Assembly (NCBI GenBank): GCA_964472275.1
Contig: CAYYJN010000006.1
Span: 1 to 64,000 of the forward strand
Length of the DNA stretch: 64,000 nucleotides
Source: JAFDVN01 sp964472275
GTDB taxonomy: Bacteria; Acidobacteriota; Holophagae; Holophagales; Holophagaceae
Direction: 5' to 3'
Shown here piece by piece: positions 41,780 to 49,998 of this stretch. A program made the translations under genes and the position numbers. The stretch's first letter is position 1. The number at the start of each line of letters is the position of its first letter. The notes under the pieces were generated by a model. That model did not search any database and was not told the DNA's origin. It worked only from the letters and a program-made list of their open reading frames with translations.

Positions 41780-43008
41780 GGCGTGCCTTCATCCTCCAGC
41801 GGGATGCCCGCATCCCGCAAGCGCTGGGCCAGGACCCGCACGGTGAGCCCGAGCGCGTCCGCCGCCTTGGGCAGGTCGCCGCCCGCGTCGAGCAGCGCGC
41901 GGCGCAGCAGATGGGCGCGGCCGGACGCGGCCAAAGCCTGCTCCATCGCCTCCAGCGTTCCCCGGGCCGGCGTGGGCAGCAGCAACGCATCCGCCCCGAC
42001 GGAGAATTCGGGCAGGCGCTTCAGCACCGGGCCTTCGTTCAGCAGCAACGCCCGCACCGCCGCCAATTCCAGTTCCCGCGCCTCACCGGGAAAGGCGTGG
42101 GCGAGCAGCGGCTTTTCCAGCGCGCGATCCATCACCGGGACCGGGCGGCCCGACGCGATCGCGGCCCGCGCCACGAAGGCCTGGAAGAGGGCCAGGCGGT
42201 CTTCCCGCCGCTCGGCGAGGGAAGGGACCGGAAGCGTCAACACGCCGAGCCGGTGCCGCAGCGCGACGGGGACGCCCTCCAACGACGCGGCTCCGGCGCT
42301 CCAAGCGATGCCCCTGCCCGCTTCCGAGTCCAACGCGACGGCGACCGCATCCACCATGGCGCCATCCGCGCGCTCAAGATCGGCGAGGTGGAGGCTACCG
42401 CCGCGCAGCAGACGCAGCAAAGGCGCGAAGCCATCGTCGAGCGCCTCCATCGGTCGCACCACCTTGAACGGCGCGCCGGGCCTGCGGAGGGTGTGGAGGC
42501 GACGGGCCGCCCGCGCCTTCCCCGTGCCTGAGCGGCCCGTGAAGAGCACGGGATGATCCGTCTCCGCCGCGCGGCGCAGGCTCGCGTCGAGACTGCGCAT
42601 CGCGGGGCTCAGGGCGATCCAAGGTTCATCCGCGGGCGGCGGCGGCGCGCCCACCAGCGCGCGGAGCCGCTCCAGCAGCGCGAGGAAGGCGTCGAGGTCG
42701 AAGGGCTTGGGCAGAAAGTCGTCCGTGCCCAGCTTCATGGCTTCGACGATGTCCTTGGGCTCGCCGAACGCGCTCATCAGCACGGCGCGGATCTCGGGCC
42801 GCAGGCGCTTGGCGCGGCGGATGAGTTCGAGCCCGCTCATGCCCGGCAGGCGCAGGTCCGTCACCAGCACGGGAAAAGGGCGCGTCTCCAGATGCGCGAG
42901 CGCCTCCGCGGGGTCGGCCGCTGGCGTCACGGTCCAGTCCGACCCCGCCAGCGCCTTCACCAGCAGGTCCCGGAAGCTGTCTTTGTCCTCGACGAGGAGG
43001 AGATCCAT
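41776..43008 (-). CDS. degenerate NtrC-like response regulator without GAFTGA
   Basis: The 410-residue protein has an intact receiver domain: acidic pair E7-D8, phosphoacceptor Asp51 in VTDLRLPGMSG and Lys101 in PKPFD. An AAA+ domain follows with a Walker A-like TGRSGTGKARAARRLH and the late motif FPGEARELELAAVRALLL (WPGNVREL in NtrC). The GAFTGA loop that contacts sigma-54 is absent, and the Walker B site (GTLFLDE) reads GSLHLADL. A Fis-like C-terminal helix-turn-helix (DLPKAADALGLTVRVLAQRL) remains. It probably does not activate sigma-54 and may act as a phospho-regulated DNA-binding protein. Confidence 0.8.
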   Translation of the reverse strand: MDLLLVEDKDSFRDLLVKALAGSDWTVTPAADPAEALAHLETRPFPVLVTDLRLPGMSGLELIRRAKRLRPEIRAVLMSAFGEPKDIVEAMKLGTDDFLPKPFDLDAFLALLERLRALVGAPPPPADEPWIALSPAMRSLDASLRRAAETDHPVLFTGRSGTGKARAARRLHTLRRPGAPFKVVRPMEALDDGFAPLLRLLRGGSLHLADLERADGAMVDAVAVALDSEAGRGIAWSAGAASLEGVPVALRHRLGVLTLPVPSLAERREDRLALFQAFVARAAIASGRPVPVMDRALEKPLLAHAFPGEARELELAAVRALLLNEGPVLKRLPEFSVGADALLLPTPARGTLEAMEQALAASGRAHLLRRALLDAGGDLPKAADALGLTVRVLAQRLRDAGIPLEDEGTP

Positions 43009-43018
43009 AGCCGCTAGG

Positions 43019-44371
43019 CTAGCGGATCGCGGCGCGGAAGAGGCGGGATTGCGCGTCGGCCTGGGCTTCGAAGAGCGACGCGCCATCCACGAGCTCCAGG
43101 CCCTCCGCCCAGGCCTCGAAGGCCGTGCGCTCCTTGTAGACCCACTCCACCGCCCAACGCAGCGTGGGCCGCGCGGCTTCCAGCGCTTCGGGAAAAGGCA
43201 TCGGGTCGCCGGGGATCATGCCGAGGCTCGTCGCTTGGATCACGCCGATAGGCGCGGCGCGATGGATGTCTTCGGGCGTGAGGCGCGCGGAACGCGAGAC
43301 CTGGATCACCTTTCGCCCGAGCTCCTCCAGCACCTTCCGGCTCGCTTCCGCGACACCACCAGAGCCCAGCAGAAGCACGGGGCCCTTCGCCTTCGACGCG
43401 AGCGCGCTTCGCAGCGCGTCGGCGTCCGTGTTGGCGCCGCGCCAGGCGCCTTCTTCGCGCCAGATCGTGTTGAGCGGGCGGTCGAGGCCCAGCGCCTTCG
43501 GAAGCGTCTCCTTGAGCGGAGCCGTGATGCTCGCGGCGGGGATGGCGAGCGCGCCAAAGGCCTCGACCGCCTCTTCGGCGTCGTCACACTCCAGCGGCAG
43601 GTAGATCGCCTGCCCGTCGAGGCGCGGATTGTGGAAGGCTGGGCCTTTCGAATGCAGCACCGGCGAACCCAGCACGCCGAGCAACGGCGCGCCCGGCTTC
43701 AGCTCCGCGCAGCTCCAGGCGCGCATCGCGGAAAGCGGCACCTGCCCTGGAGCGGCCGCGCCCGCGTCATCCGGAGCGGCGTAGGTGAACCCGCCGCCCC
43801 AGGCCCGTTGCAGGCAGCGGCTGGGAATCCCTTTCGGACCCATGAGAAAGGCCGAGAGCGGCAGGCCCCTTCCGAGCAGGGGCTTCAATCGCGCGTTGTC
43901 CGCGAGACGGTTCGCGTGGCCCACCCACTTGAAGGCGTCGCCTTCCGGCAGCGCGCCCAATCGCGATTCAAGATCGAACACCCCAGGCGCCACATGGACA
44001 CTGCGCAGCACCTTCGTGCGCGCGCGATCCAGCCAGGTCGGCAGCAGAAGCTCCCATTCCAGGTCCACCCAAGCCGCGCCCGCCGCCACCGCTTCGCGAA
44101 GCCGCTCCAGGCGCGAAGGCCCATCCTCAGCCTTGCCCAGCTCCGAAACGCGGCGGTTGGTGACAAGGCATCGTCCGCCAAGATCGCGCACCATGGCGTC
44201 CGCGTCGCGCTCCGGGAAAAGGTCCAGCCTCAACTCGGGCAGCGCGTCCCCCGGCAACGCCCGCGCGCAAGCGAGCGCCGCGTCCCAGGTCGCGTGCGTC
44301 AGGGTGACGATGAAGAAAGGCAAAACCACATCCACAGATTGCACAGATTCCACAGATTGCCTCCGCGGCAT
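43019..44371 (-). CDS. aroDE: fused 3-dehydroquinate dehydratase (type I) / shikimate dehydrogenase AroDE
   Basis: This bifunctional enzyme catalyses steps three and four of the shikimate pathway. The N-terminal half (to about 215) is a type I dehydroquinase with ELRLDLF, SVHVAPGVFD (active His) and the Schiff-base lysine region FKWVGHANRLADN. The C-terminal half is shikimate dehydrogenase with LGVLGSPVLHSKGPAFHN, ITAPLKETLPKALG, ANTDADALR and LLGSGGVAEASRKVL. The first 14 codons lie within a 9-bp-unit repeat. A GTG at 44329 just after it is an equally possible start; neither has a ribosome site. The fusion order resembles that of plant enzymes. Confidence 0.9.
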   Translation of the reverse strand: MPRRQSVESVQSVDVVLPFFIVTLTHATWDAALACARALPGDALPELRLDLFPERDADAMVRDLGGRCLVTNRRVSELGKAEDGPSRLERLREAVAAGAAWVDLEWELLLPTWLDRARTKVLRSVHVAPGVFDLESRLGALPEGDAFKWVGHANRLADNARLKPLLGRGLPLSAFLMGPKGIPSRCLQRAWGGGFTYAAPDDAGAAAPGQVPLSAMRAWSCAELKPGAPLLGVLGSPVLHSKGPAFHNPRLDGQAIYLPLECDDAEEAVEAFGALAIPAASITAPLKETLPKALGLDRPLNTIWREEGAWRGANTDADALRSALASKAKGPVLLLGSGGVAEASRKVLEELGRKVIQVSRSARLTPEDIHRAAPIGVIQATSLGMIPGDPMPFPEALEAARPTLRWAVEWVYKERTAFEAWAEGLELVDGASLFEAQADAQSRLFRAAIR

Positions 44372-44403
44372 TTTTCAATCTGTGTAATCCGTGGAATCTG
44401 TGG
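44332..44403. repeat. 9-bp-unit palindrome (CACAGATTS type) spanning the mazG end and aroDE start
   Basis: The left arm (44332-44359) is C followed by three nonads CACAGATTG, CACAGATTC, CACAGATTG. The right arm (44376-44403) is its inverse with 25 of 28 positions matching. The 16-nt loop includes the aroDE ATG on the minus strand. The mazG stop lies at the edge of the right arm. Confidence 0.85.
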
Positions 44404-45193
44404 ATTGGCAGTTTTTCTTCGCCGCCTGCCACGCGGCTTCCATCTGGACGAGGCTGCGATGCTCCCAGCCGCCATGGGCGTGGGCATCGTCCTCCACCTT
44501 CTCAAAGCGGTCTTTGAAGCGCGTCATCTGGCGACGCAGGGCGCGGTCGGGGTCGAGGCCCTTGTAGCGCGCCCACTGGATGAGGCTGAAAAGCAGGTCG
44601 CCGAATTCCTCTTCGACGCGGCGCGGTTCGGACTCGGCGCGCAGCTCTTCCAGCTCTTCGGCCACCTTGTCCATGACGCCATCCAGGTCGGGCCATTCGA
44701 AGCCCACCTTGGCGCAGCGGCGGCCGATCTCCATGGCCTCCTCCAGCGGCGAAAGGCTCGCGGCGAGGCCTTCCAGCAGGCGGCGCTCGGCGGCCTCGCC
44801 TTGGGCGGCGCGCTCCTCGGCCTTGATGGCCTCCCAGTTGGCGACGACGCCTTCCGCGCCGTCCACTTCGACTTCGCCGAACACATGGGGGTGGCGCCGC
44901 ACGAGCTTGTCCACGACCGCGCGTTCGACGCCGTCCAGATCAAAGGCGCCCCGCTCCGAAGCCACCTGCGCATGGAAGACCACTTGAAGCCAGAGGTCGC
45001 CCAGCTCCTCCTTCAGATGCGCTTCAGAGGCGGCGGCACCCGGCCGGTGCGCGGCCAGCGCGTCCAGCACCTCCGCGGCCTCTTCCCGCAGGTACTTCGC
45101 GAGGCTCTGATGGTCCTGCTTCAAATCCCACGGACAACCGCCCTCCGGATCGCGGAGACGGGCCATGACGGCGCGGAGGGTTGTGGGCGTCAT
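44375..45193 (-). CDS. mazG: nucleoside triphosphate pyrophosphohydrolase MazG
   Basis: MazG hydrolyses NTPs and dNTPs to monophosphates and clears aberrant or alarmone nucleotides. The 272-residue protein holds two MazG repeats. The first has CPWDLKQDHQSLAKYLREEAAEVLDAL and EELGDLWLQVVFHAQ; the second has PRRVEEEFGDLLFSLIQWARYKGLDPDRALRRQMTRFKDRF. The last 12 residues (NCQSTDSTDYTD) are encoded by the 9-bp-unit palindrome and are absent from typical MazG. The start overlaps the upstream stop as ATGA. Confidence 0.93.
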   Translation of the reverse strand: MTPTTLRAVMARLRDPEGGCPWDLKQDHQSLAKYLREEAAEVLDALAAHRPGAAASEAHLKEELGDLWLQVVFHAQVASERGAFDLDGVERAVVDKLVRRHPHVFGEVEVDGAEGVVANWEAIKAEERAAQGEAAERRLLEGLAASLSPLEEAMEIGRRCAKVGFEWPDLDGVMDKVAEELEELRAESEPRRVEEEFGDLLFSLIQWARYKGLDPDRALRRQMTRFKDRFEKVEDDAHAHGGWEHRSLVQMEAAWQAAKKNCQSTDSTDYTD

Positions 45194-47118
45194 CGGGCCT
45201 CCGGCGCGGCGATCTTCCCCGCCAGCGCGCTGGCGGCGACGGTGGCGGGGCTGGCGAGCCACATCTGGCCGGGGCCGCTACGGCCGGGGAAGTTGCGGTT
45301 GATGGCGGAGATGGTCACCTGATCGGCGCGCTCGCTGACGCCGGGGCCTGCGTTGATGCAGGCGCCGCAGGAACTGCCCAGCACGACGGCGCCCACGGCT
45401 TCGAAGGCGGCGATCCAGCCTTGCTCGGCGGCGAAGCGGCGCACCTCTTCGCTGCCACATTGGACGAAGAATTTGACGCCTTCTGGCACGCGCCGGCCCG
45501 CGCGGGCCGCGGGCGCGATCACTTCAAAAGCCCGGCGCAGATCCTCGCGCTTGCCGCCCGTGCAACTGCCCAAGTAGGCGATGGCGATGGGCAATTCCGC
45601 GTCGAGGGCGGATAGAGCCACGCCGTTCCCGGGATCGCCGGGCCGCGCCAGCATGGGCTCCAACGCGGCGCAGTCCACTTCGAGGGTGGCCGCATACTCG
45701 GCGCCTTCGTCGGAGCGCATCCAGCCTTCGATCGCGAGATCCACGCCGCGGCGTTCCTTCACGAAGCGCGCCGTCTCCGCGTCCGGCGCGATGAGGCCGG
45801 TGAAGCCGCCGATCTCCGCCACCATGTTCGTCAGCGTCGCGCGCTCGTCCGTGTCGAGATCCGCCAGCGCCTCGCCCTGGTATTCGACGACGAGGCCGAT
45901 GGCGCCGCCATCGCGGATGAGCGGCTGAGCCAGCAGGTGCAGCACGAGATCCTTCGCGCTCACGCCCGCGCGCAGGCGCCCACGCAAGCGGACGCGCAGC
46001 GTGCCTGGCACCGTCACGCGCGCATCGCCCGTCACCCAGGCGTTGGCGATGTCGGTCGTGCCCACGCCAAAGGCGAGGCAGCCCAGCGCGCCCGCGTGGG
46101 GCGTGTGGCTGTCGGTGCCGACGACGACCTGGCCCGGAAGCGCGTAGCGCTCCGCCATGATCGAATGGCAGATGCCTTCGGAGCCGCTGCCGTCCGGCAG
46201 CTCGCCGTGCAAGCGAATGCCCTGTTCGGCGCAAAAGGCTTCCTGGAACCCTTTGAGGCGGTGGGCAACTTCCAGCAGGCCCATGGCGCGGTGCTCGGCC
46301 TTCATGCTGTGATGCAGGAAGGTGAGATGGTCGCGGAAGGCGAGGATCGTCTCCGGCTCCTTTACGCGCGCGCCCTCTCCCAGCGCGGCCTTGAGGAAGG
46401 TGGCCGCCATGGGCGTCACATACTCGTGGCTGAAGCGCCAGTCGGCTTTCACGAAGAGGCCATCGCCGGGCCGCACGCAGTCCAGGCCCGCATGATGGGC
46501 GAGGATCTTCTCCGCGTAGGTCATGGGCCGCACCGGATGCGATGGGACCGGAACCGTGACCTCCCCTTTCATGCGCGCCGCGTTGAAGGCGAAGAGGCCG
46601 CCGCGGCGGACGATCTCGGCGGTGATGGGATCGAGGCCTTCGGTGAATTCGGTAAGCGGGATCGCTTCGCCCGCGCGGAGGCGTTTGATGAGCCCGAAGT
46701 CCGTGCTCGTGAGCAGGCCGAGGTTCTGGCAGTTCTGGCGGTAGATGCGCTCGAAGCTTTCCGCGATGACGAGACGGATGCCCGCGCACAGCTCCGCGTA
46801 GGGCGAGGCTTCGCGGCTGGAGCCTTTGCCGCGGCGCTTGCCCGCCACGCTCACCGTGAACCCGCCCGCGCGCACGAGGCCTTCCTTGCAAGGGAAGGCC
46901 TCGCCGCACTTCAGACCGAGGTAGGGGAAGTCGCCGAGCTTTTCATCGAAGTGGTAGCAGATGAAGGCGGGCGTGATCTCATCTGTGCTGATCTGGTCGC
47001 GGAGTTTGCCCGCCTGCTCGAGGGAGAGATCCTCGCCCGCGAGCTGACGCGCGACGAGGTCCGCATCTTCGCTCAGGAAAAGAACGCGCCCTTCGAAATG
47101 GATCCGCTCAGGAAGCAT
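45190..47118 (-). CDS. aconitase-family hydratase with swivel domain fused at the N-terminus
   Basis: The 642-residue protein joins a LeuD-like swivel domain (about 40-190, with GKRRGKGSSREASPYAELCAG and IAESFERIYRQNCQNLGLL) to a LeuC-like catalytic region. The [4Fe-4S] ligands are visible in YLGSCTGGKREDL and GSSCGACINAGPG, and the substrate loop GTDSHTPHAGALG is present. Swivel first, then catalytic domains, is the order of AcnB without its HEAT domain, and the reverse of AcnA. It could act as isopropylmalate isomerase, homoaconitase or aconitase; sequence alone does not decide. The ATG at 47118 has GAAGG eight bases upstream; it overlaps larC. Confidence 0.8.
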   Translation of the reverse strand: MLPERIHFEGRVLFLSEDADLVARQLAGEDLSLEQAGKLRDQISTDEITPAFICYHFDEKLGDFPYLGLKCGEAFPCKEGLVRAGGFTVSVAGKRRGKGSSREASPYAELCAGIRLVIAESFERIYRQNCQNLGLLTSTDFGLIKRLRAGEAIPLTEFTEGLDPITAEIVRRGGLFAFNAARMKGEVTVPVPSHPVRPMTYAEKILAHHAGLDCVRPGDGLFVKADWRFSHEYVTPMAATFLKAALGEGARVKEPETILAFRDHLTFLHHSMKAEHRAMGLLEVAHRLKGFQEAFCAEQGIRLHGELPDGSGSEGICHSIMAERYALPGQVVVGTDSHTPHAGALGCLAFGVGTTDIANAWVTGDARVTVPGTLRVRLRGRLRAGVSAKDLVLHLLAQPLIRDGGAIGLVVEYQGEALADLDTDERATLTNMVAEIGGFTGLIAPDAETARFVKERRGVDLAIEGWMRSDEGAEYAATLEVDCAALEPMLARPGDPGNGVALSALDAELPIAIAYLGSCTGGKREDLRRAFEVIAPAARAGRRVPEGVKFFVQCGSEEVRRFAAEQGWIAAFEAVGAVVLGSSCGACINAGPGVSERADQVTISAINRNFPGRSGPGQMWLASPATVAASALAGKIAAPEAR

Positions 47119-48364
47119 CGTCCTTGCCTTCGGCATCCTTCAGCGCCGCGTCCTGCACGGCGCGGAGGGGCTGGCCCGTCTTTCGCGCGACGGCCGCTGC
47201 GTCCTCGAACTCCGGGTTGCGCGTGGCGCCGTGGGGCCAGATGCCCTCCTTCACGGGCACGCGCGCGCCTTCGACGCGGGCTTCGATGAAGCGCCGTCCC
47301 GCTTCGGCGCGGTGCACGGGCCAACTGCGGATGCCGAGCGTGGGCAGCTCCGCCGAGATGCGCTGCTGCACCGGCTCCACCTTCCCGGCGGGAACGAGGG
47401 CCGAGACGATCCAACCGCTGCGCCCCTTCTTGAAGGTGGCGGGCGACACCCACACATCCACCGCGCCCGCTTCCAGCAGGCGTTCCTGGGCGAAGGCCAC
47501 CTGCTGCGGCGTGGCGTCGTCCACATTGGTTTCGATCTGGACGAGGCCCGCGCCGCCGCCGGGCACCTCGCCCCACACGAGGCGAACGGCGTTGGGCGAA
47601 TCCGCGAAATCCCAGCCGCCGCAGGCGTAGGCGATGCGTTCGGGGATGAAGCGCTCGGGCGCGCGGCGGCGCGACGCGAATACGGAGGCCAGCGCCGCGC
47701 CCGTGGGCGTGCAGAGCTCCTTGCCCTCCGGCGCCACGCCGGGCCGGGTCTCGAAGCCTTCCAGCAGGTAGTGCGTCGCCGGACCAGGGATCGGATAGAG
47801 GCCGTGGGCCATCTTCACCGTGCCCTTGCCCGTGGCGATGGGGCCGATCCAGGTTTCGGGCTCTCCGAGCGCGACGAAGCCCACGGCCGCGAGCGCCATG
47901 TCGGCGATGGAATCTTTGAGGCCGACCTCGTGGAAATGGATCTCGTCCATGGGCATGCCGTGGACCTTGGCCTCGGCGCGGCCCAGGGCCTCGAAGGCGG
48001 CGCGGGCCAGTTCCGAGGCGCGGCCGCCGAGGTGCTTCGCCAGCAGTGCGTCCACTTCCTTCCAGGAAAGGCCGTGCTGGTGGCCGCCCACGGTGCGGCG
48101 CGAGGCGACGCGCTTCGACCCGGCGGGCAGCTCGATGTGGGAGAGGTCCGAGCCCTCGTCCACGCGCCCGCCGATGACGACCTTGGCGCGCAGGCCCTCC
48201 AGCCCACAGCGCATCGCCGGCTCCAGGCGCAGCTCCAGATCCGCGAAGGGCAGCTTGCGGAGCGCGGCCTTCAGCTCCGCCTCCGGCGCGCCAAGCGCGG
48301 CGAAGGAAGCGACCCAGAGATCGCCCGACAGGCCGGAGAAGGGGTCCACCCAGAGCTGCGACAT
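47108..48364 (-). CDS. larC: LarC-like nickel-pincer cofactor synthesis protein
   Basis: LarC inserts nickel into the pyridinium pincer cofactor of lactate racemase and related LarA enzymes. The 418-residue single reading frame opens LWVDPFSGLSGDLWVASFAALGAPE. It has a His-containing SRRTVGGHQHGLSWKEVDALL segment and the family core AKVHGMPMDEIHFHEVGLKDSIADM. CTPTGAALASVFA and the C-terminal NVDDATPQQVAFAQERLLEAGA follow. Neither larA, larB nor larE is beside it. In Lactobacillus the protein needs a frameshift; here it does not. Confidence 0.85.
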   Translation of the reverse strand: MSQLWVDPFSGLSGDLWVASFAALGAPEAELKAALRKLPFADLELRLEPAMRCGLEGLRAKVVIGGRVDEGSDLSHIELPAGSKRVASRRTVGGHQHGLSWKEVDALLAKHLGGRASELARAAFEALGRAEAKVHGMPMDEIHFHEVGLKDSIADMALAAVGFVALGEPETWIGPIATGKGTVKMAHGLYPIPGPATHYLLEGFETRPGVAPEGKELCTPTGAALASVFASRRRAPERFIPERIAYACGGWDFADSPNAVRLVWGEVPGGGAGLVQIETNVDDATPQQVAFAQERLLEAGAVDVWVSPATFKKGRSGWIVSALVPAGKVEPVQQRISAELPTLGIRSWPVHRAEAGRRFIEARVEGARVPVKEGIWPHGATRNPEFEDAAAVARKTGQPLRAVQDAALKDAEGKDDAS

Positions 48365-48377
48365 GCATTAAGGATAA

Positions 48378-48398
48378 GGCTGCGGACTGCGGGCTGGA
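48378..48398. repeat. short heptad array (GGCTGCG type)
   Basis: Three heptads in a row, GGCTGCG, GACTGCG, GGCTGGA, lie between the larC start and the terminator of the DUF1292 gene. The third unit equals the unit of the elements at 1088 and 21569. Confidence 0.6.
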
Positions 48399-48401
48399 GG
48401 C

Positions 48402-48431
48402 AAAACGAAGGGCCCCTCGCGGGGCCCTTCG
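48402..48431 (-). terminator. intrinsic terminator of the DUF1292 gene
   Basis: On the minus strand a perfect 11-bp stem (CGAAGGGCCCC / GGGGCCCTTCG) with GCGA loop is followed by TTTTG. It lies 17 bp past the stop at 48448 and isolates larC from the upstream gene. Confidence 0.85.
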
Positions 48432-48447
48432 GCGGCGGCGGGGCCGC

Positions 48448-48789
48448 TCAGTCCTTGTCTTCTTCCTCGGCCAGCTTGGCGGCCTGGTCATCCAGGTGCT
48501 TCATGAGGCGCTGGGCCATGTCCTCGTCTTCGAGGGGCGAGAACATCTCATCCTTGACCTCGAAGATCTCGATGGAGAGGTCAACCTCTTCGCCTTCGCT
48601 CTGGGCCTGCACCTCGGAGAGGGGGGCTAGGATGCAGAAGTGGCGGGACTCGAAGTCTAGCTCTTCGAGGATGGCGAACTCTTCCTTCTCGCCGTTCTCG
48701 TCTTCGAGTTCGACGACTTCGATCTCGAAATCCTCGTGCTCATGATCGTGGTTGCAATCCGGGCCGTGCTCGTGTCCTTCGTGAGCCAT
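48448..48789 (-). CDS. DUF1292-type acidic protein with His-rich N-terminus
   Basis: The 113-residue protein is very acidic. The first 18 residues (HEGHEHGPDCNHDHEHE) hold six His and one Cys and could bind nickel, zinc or copper. The core, VVELEDENGEKEEFAILEEL and FCILAPL, matches the DUF1292 (YrzB) pattern of unknown function. A GGAGGAG ribosome site precedes the ATG. A His-rich protein next to larC, a nickel-handling gene, is suggestive, but a terminator separates the transcripts. Confidence 0.75.
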   Translation of the reverse strand: MAHEGHEHGPDCNHDHEHEDFEIEVVELEDENGEKEEFAILEELDFESRHFCILAPLSEVQAQSEGEEVDLSIEIFEVKDEMFSPLEDEDMAQRLMKHLDDQAAKLAEEEDKD

Positions 48790-48860
48790 GGGGGCTCCTC
48801 CTCAGCGCAATGAACCAGGGTATCGCCCGGATGAGGGGCGGGCCAGAAACTTTTCTGGGA

Positions 48861-48925
48861 CCTCGGGCCCCGGACCTCGGACCTCGGGCTTTCCCGGGGC
48901 CCGAGGCCCGAGGTCCGGGGCCCGC
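48861..48925. repeat. heptad-repeat palindrome (GGCCCGA/GGTCCGR type)
   Basis: The left arm has four inverse heptads TCGGGCC, CCGGACC, TCGGACC, TCGGGCT (48863-48890). The right arm has GGCCCGA, GGCCCGA, GGTCCGG, GGCCCGC (48898-48925). The loop is only about seven bases. The array runs into the stop codon of the saccharopine-dehydrogenase-family gene. The unit is the same as in the array after tRNA-Gly. Confidence 0.85.
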
Positions 48926-49998
48926 TAGCGGTTCTCCCCTTGCAGGTAATACGCGCCGTTCCTGGTCTTGAGGAAGGCGTCGAAGGGGATCTCCTCCTGC
49001 TTGAGGAAGCCCTTCTGGGGCAGCTTGCCGTCGCGGACCATCTCCACCACGGCGGCGATGCTGGCGGCGGTGGTCCAGCTGATGGCGCGCCACTCGGCGC
49101 CGGCCACCTGCATCTCGGGGTAGGCGCGGACGAATTCCTCGCGGGCCAACATGCCATTCTTCCAGCCCTCCACCGCGGCGTGGACGAACACATAGTCCTC
49201 GGCCGTGGGCGGCAGGGCGTTCTTGAGGATCTTGCCGAGCAGGTCGCGGTCCTCCTGGAGGCGCAGTTCCTGGAAGAGGAACTTGATCTGCTCGAAGTGG
49301 CCCAGGTAGCGCATGGTCTTGTAGTGCAGGTCGCGCACCTTGCCCGCGTAGGTCTCACACATGGTGCCGAGGCCGCCGCTGGTGGTCGCGGCTTCGAGTT
49401 GCAGGCCGTTGATGTTCACGATCTCGTAGCCTTCCAGCGCGGGCACCATCTGGGCCACGCCGCCGCGGATGACTTCGCAATCGTTGATGTATTCGTTGAT
49501 GACGCCCTCGGGGCTCCAGTTGAAGGCGTAGCCCAGCTTGCCGCGCGGGTGCTTGGGCAGCGCGCCCACCTTCAGCTCGATGCTGCGGAGGGAGTCGAAC
49601 TTCTTCGCCAGATCCGCGCCCACGATGCCGATGAAGCCCGGCGCCAGGCCGCACTGGGGCGCCATGAGGCCCTTGCTCGTCTCCGCCAGCTTGCGGATGT
49701 GGTTCGTCGTCGGCACATCCTCGGTGAGGTCGAAGTAGTGGATGCCAGCGGCGGCGGCCTCGGTGGAGAGCGCGATGTTCAGGTGGAAGGGCAGGCAGGA
49801 CACGAGGGCGTCCGCGTCCTTGAGCAGCGGGCGCAGCGCGGCGGGATCGTTGAGGTCCACCACCTTCGTCGCGAAGGGCAGGCCCTTGCGCTCGACGGCG
49901 TCGAGGCCGGTCACTTCAAACTGCGATTCATGCAGCAGGGTGGCGACGAGGGTGCCGACCTTGCCGAGGCCCATGACGATGACGCGCTTCAGGCTCAT
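48925..49998 (-). CDS. saccharopine dehydrogenase-family oxidoreductase
   Basis: The 357-residue protein has an N-terminal Rossmann motif (VIVMGLGKVGTLVATLLHES) and family segments DALVSCLPFHLNIALSTEAAAAGIHYFDLTED and APQCGLAPGFIGIVGADLA. It most resembles the lysine dehydrogenase/saccharopine reductase branch that makes or uses 2-aminoadipate semialdehyde. Coupling to an Lrp/AsnC regulator by ATGA overlap supports a role in amino-acid catabolism. Carboxynorspermidine synthase is a less likely alternative. It is followed by a heptad palindrome. Confidence 0.85.
   Translation of the reverse strand: MSLKRVIVMGLGKVGTLVATLLHESQFEVTGLDAVERKGLPFATKVVDLNDPAALRPLLKDADALVSCLPFHLNIALSTEAAAAGIHYFDLTEDVPTTNHIRKLAETSKGLMAPQCGLAPGFIGIVGADLAKKFDSLRSIELKVGALPKHPRGKLGYAFNWSPEGVINEYINDCEVIRGGVAQMVPALEGYEIVNINGLQLEAATTSGGLGTMCETYAGKVRDLHYKTMRYLGHFEQIKFLFQELRLQEDRDLLGKILKNALPPTAEDYVFVHAAVEGWKNGMLAREEFVRAYPEMQVAGAEWRAISWTTAASIAAVVEMVRDGKLPQKGFLKQEEIPFDAFLKTRNGAYYLQGENR

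Noticed and set aside
48448..48789. The His-rich DUF1292 protein as the nickel chaperone of a Lar operon
   Set aside because: A strong terminator separates it from larC and DUF1292 has no known metal role; adjacency alone is too weak to call.
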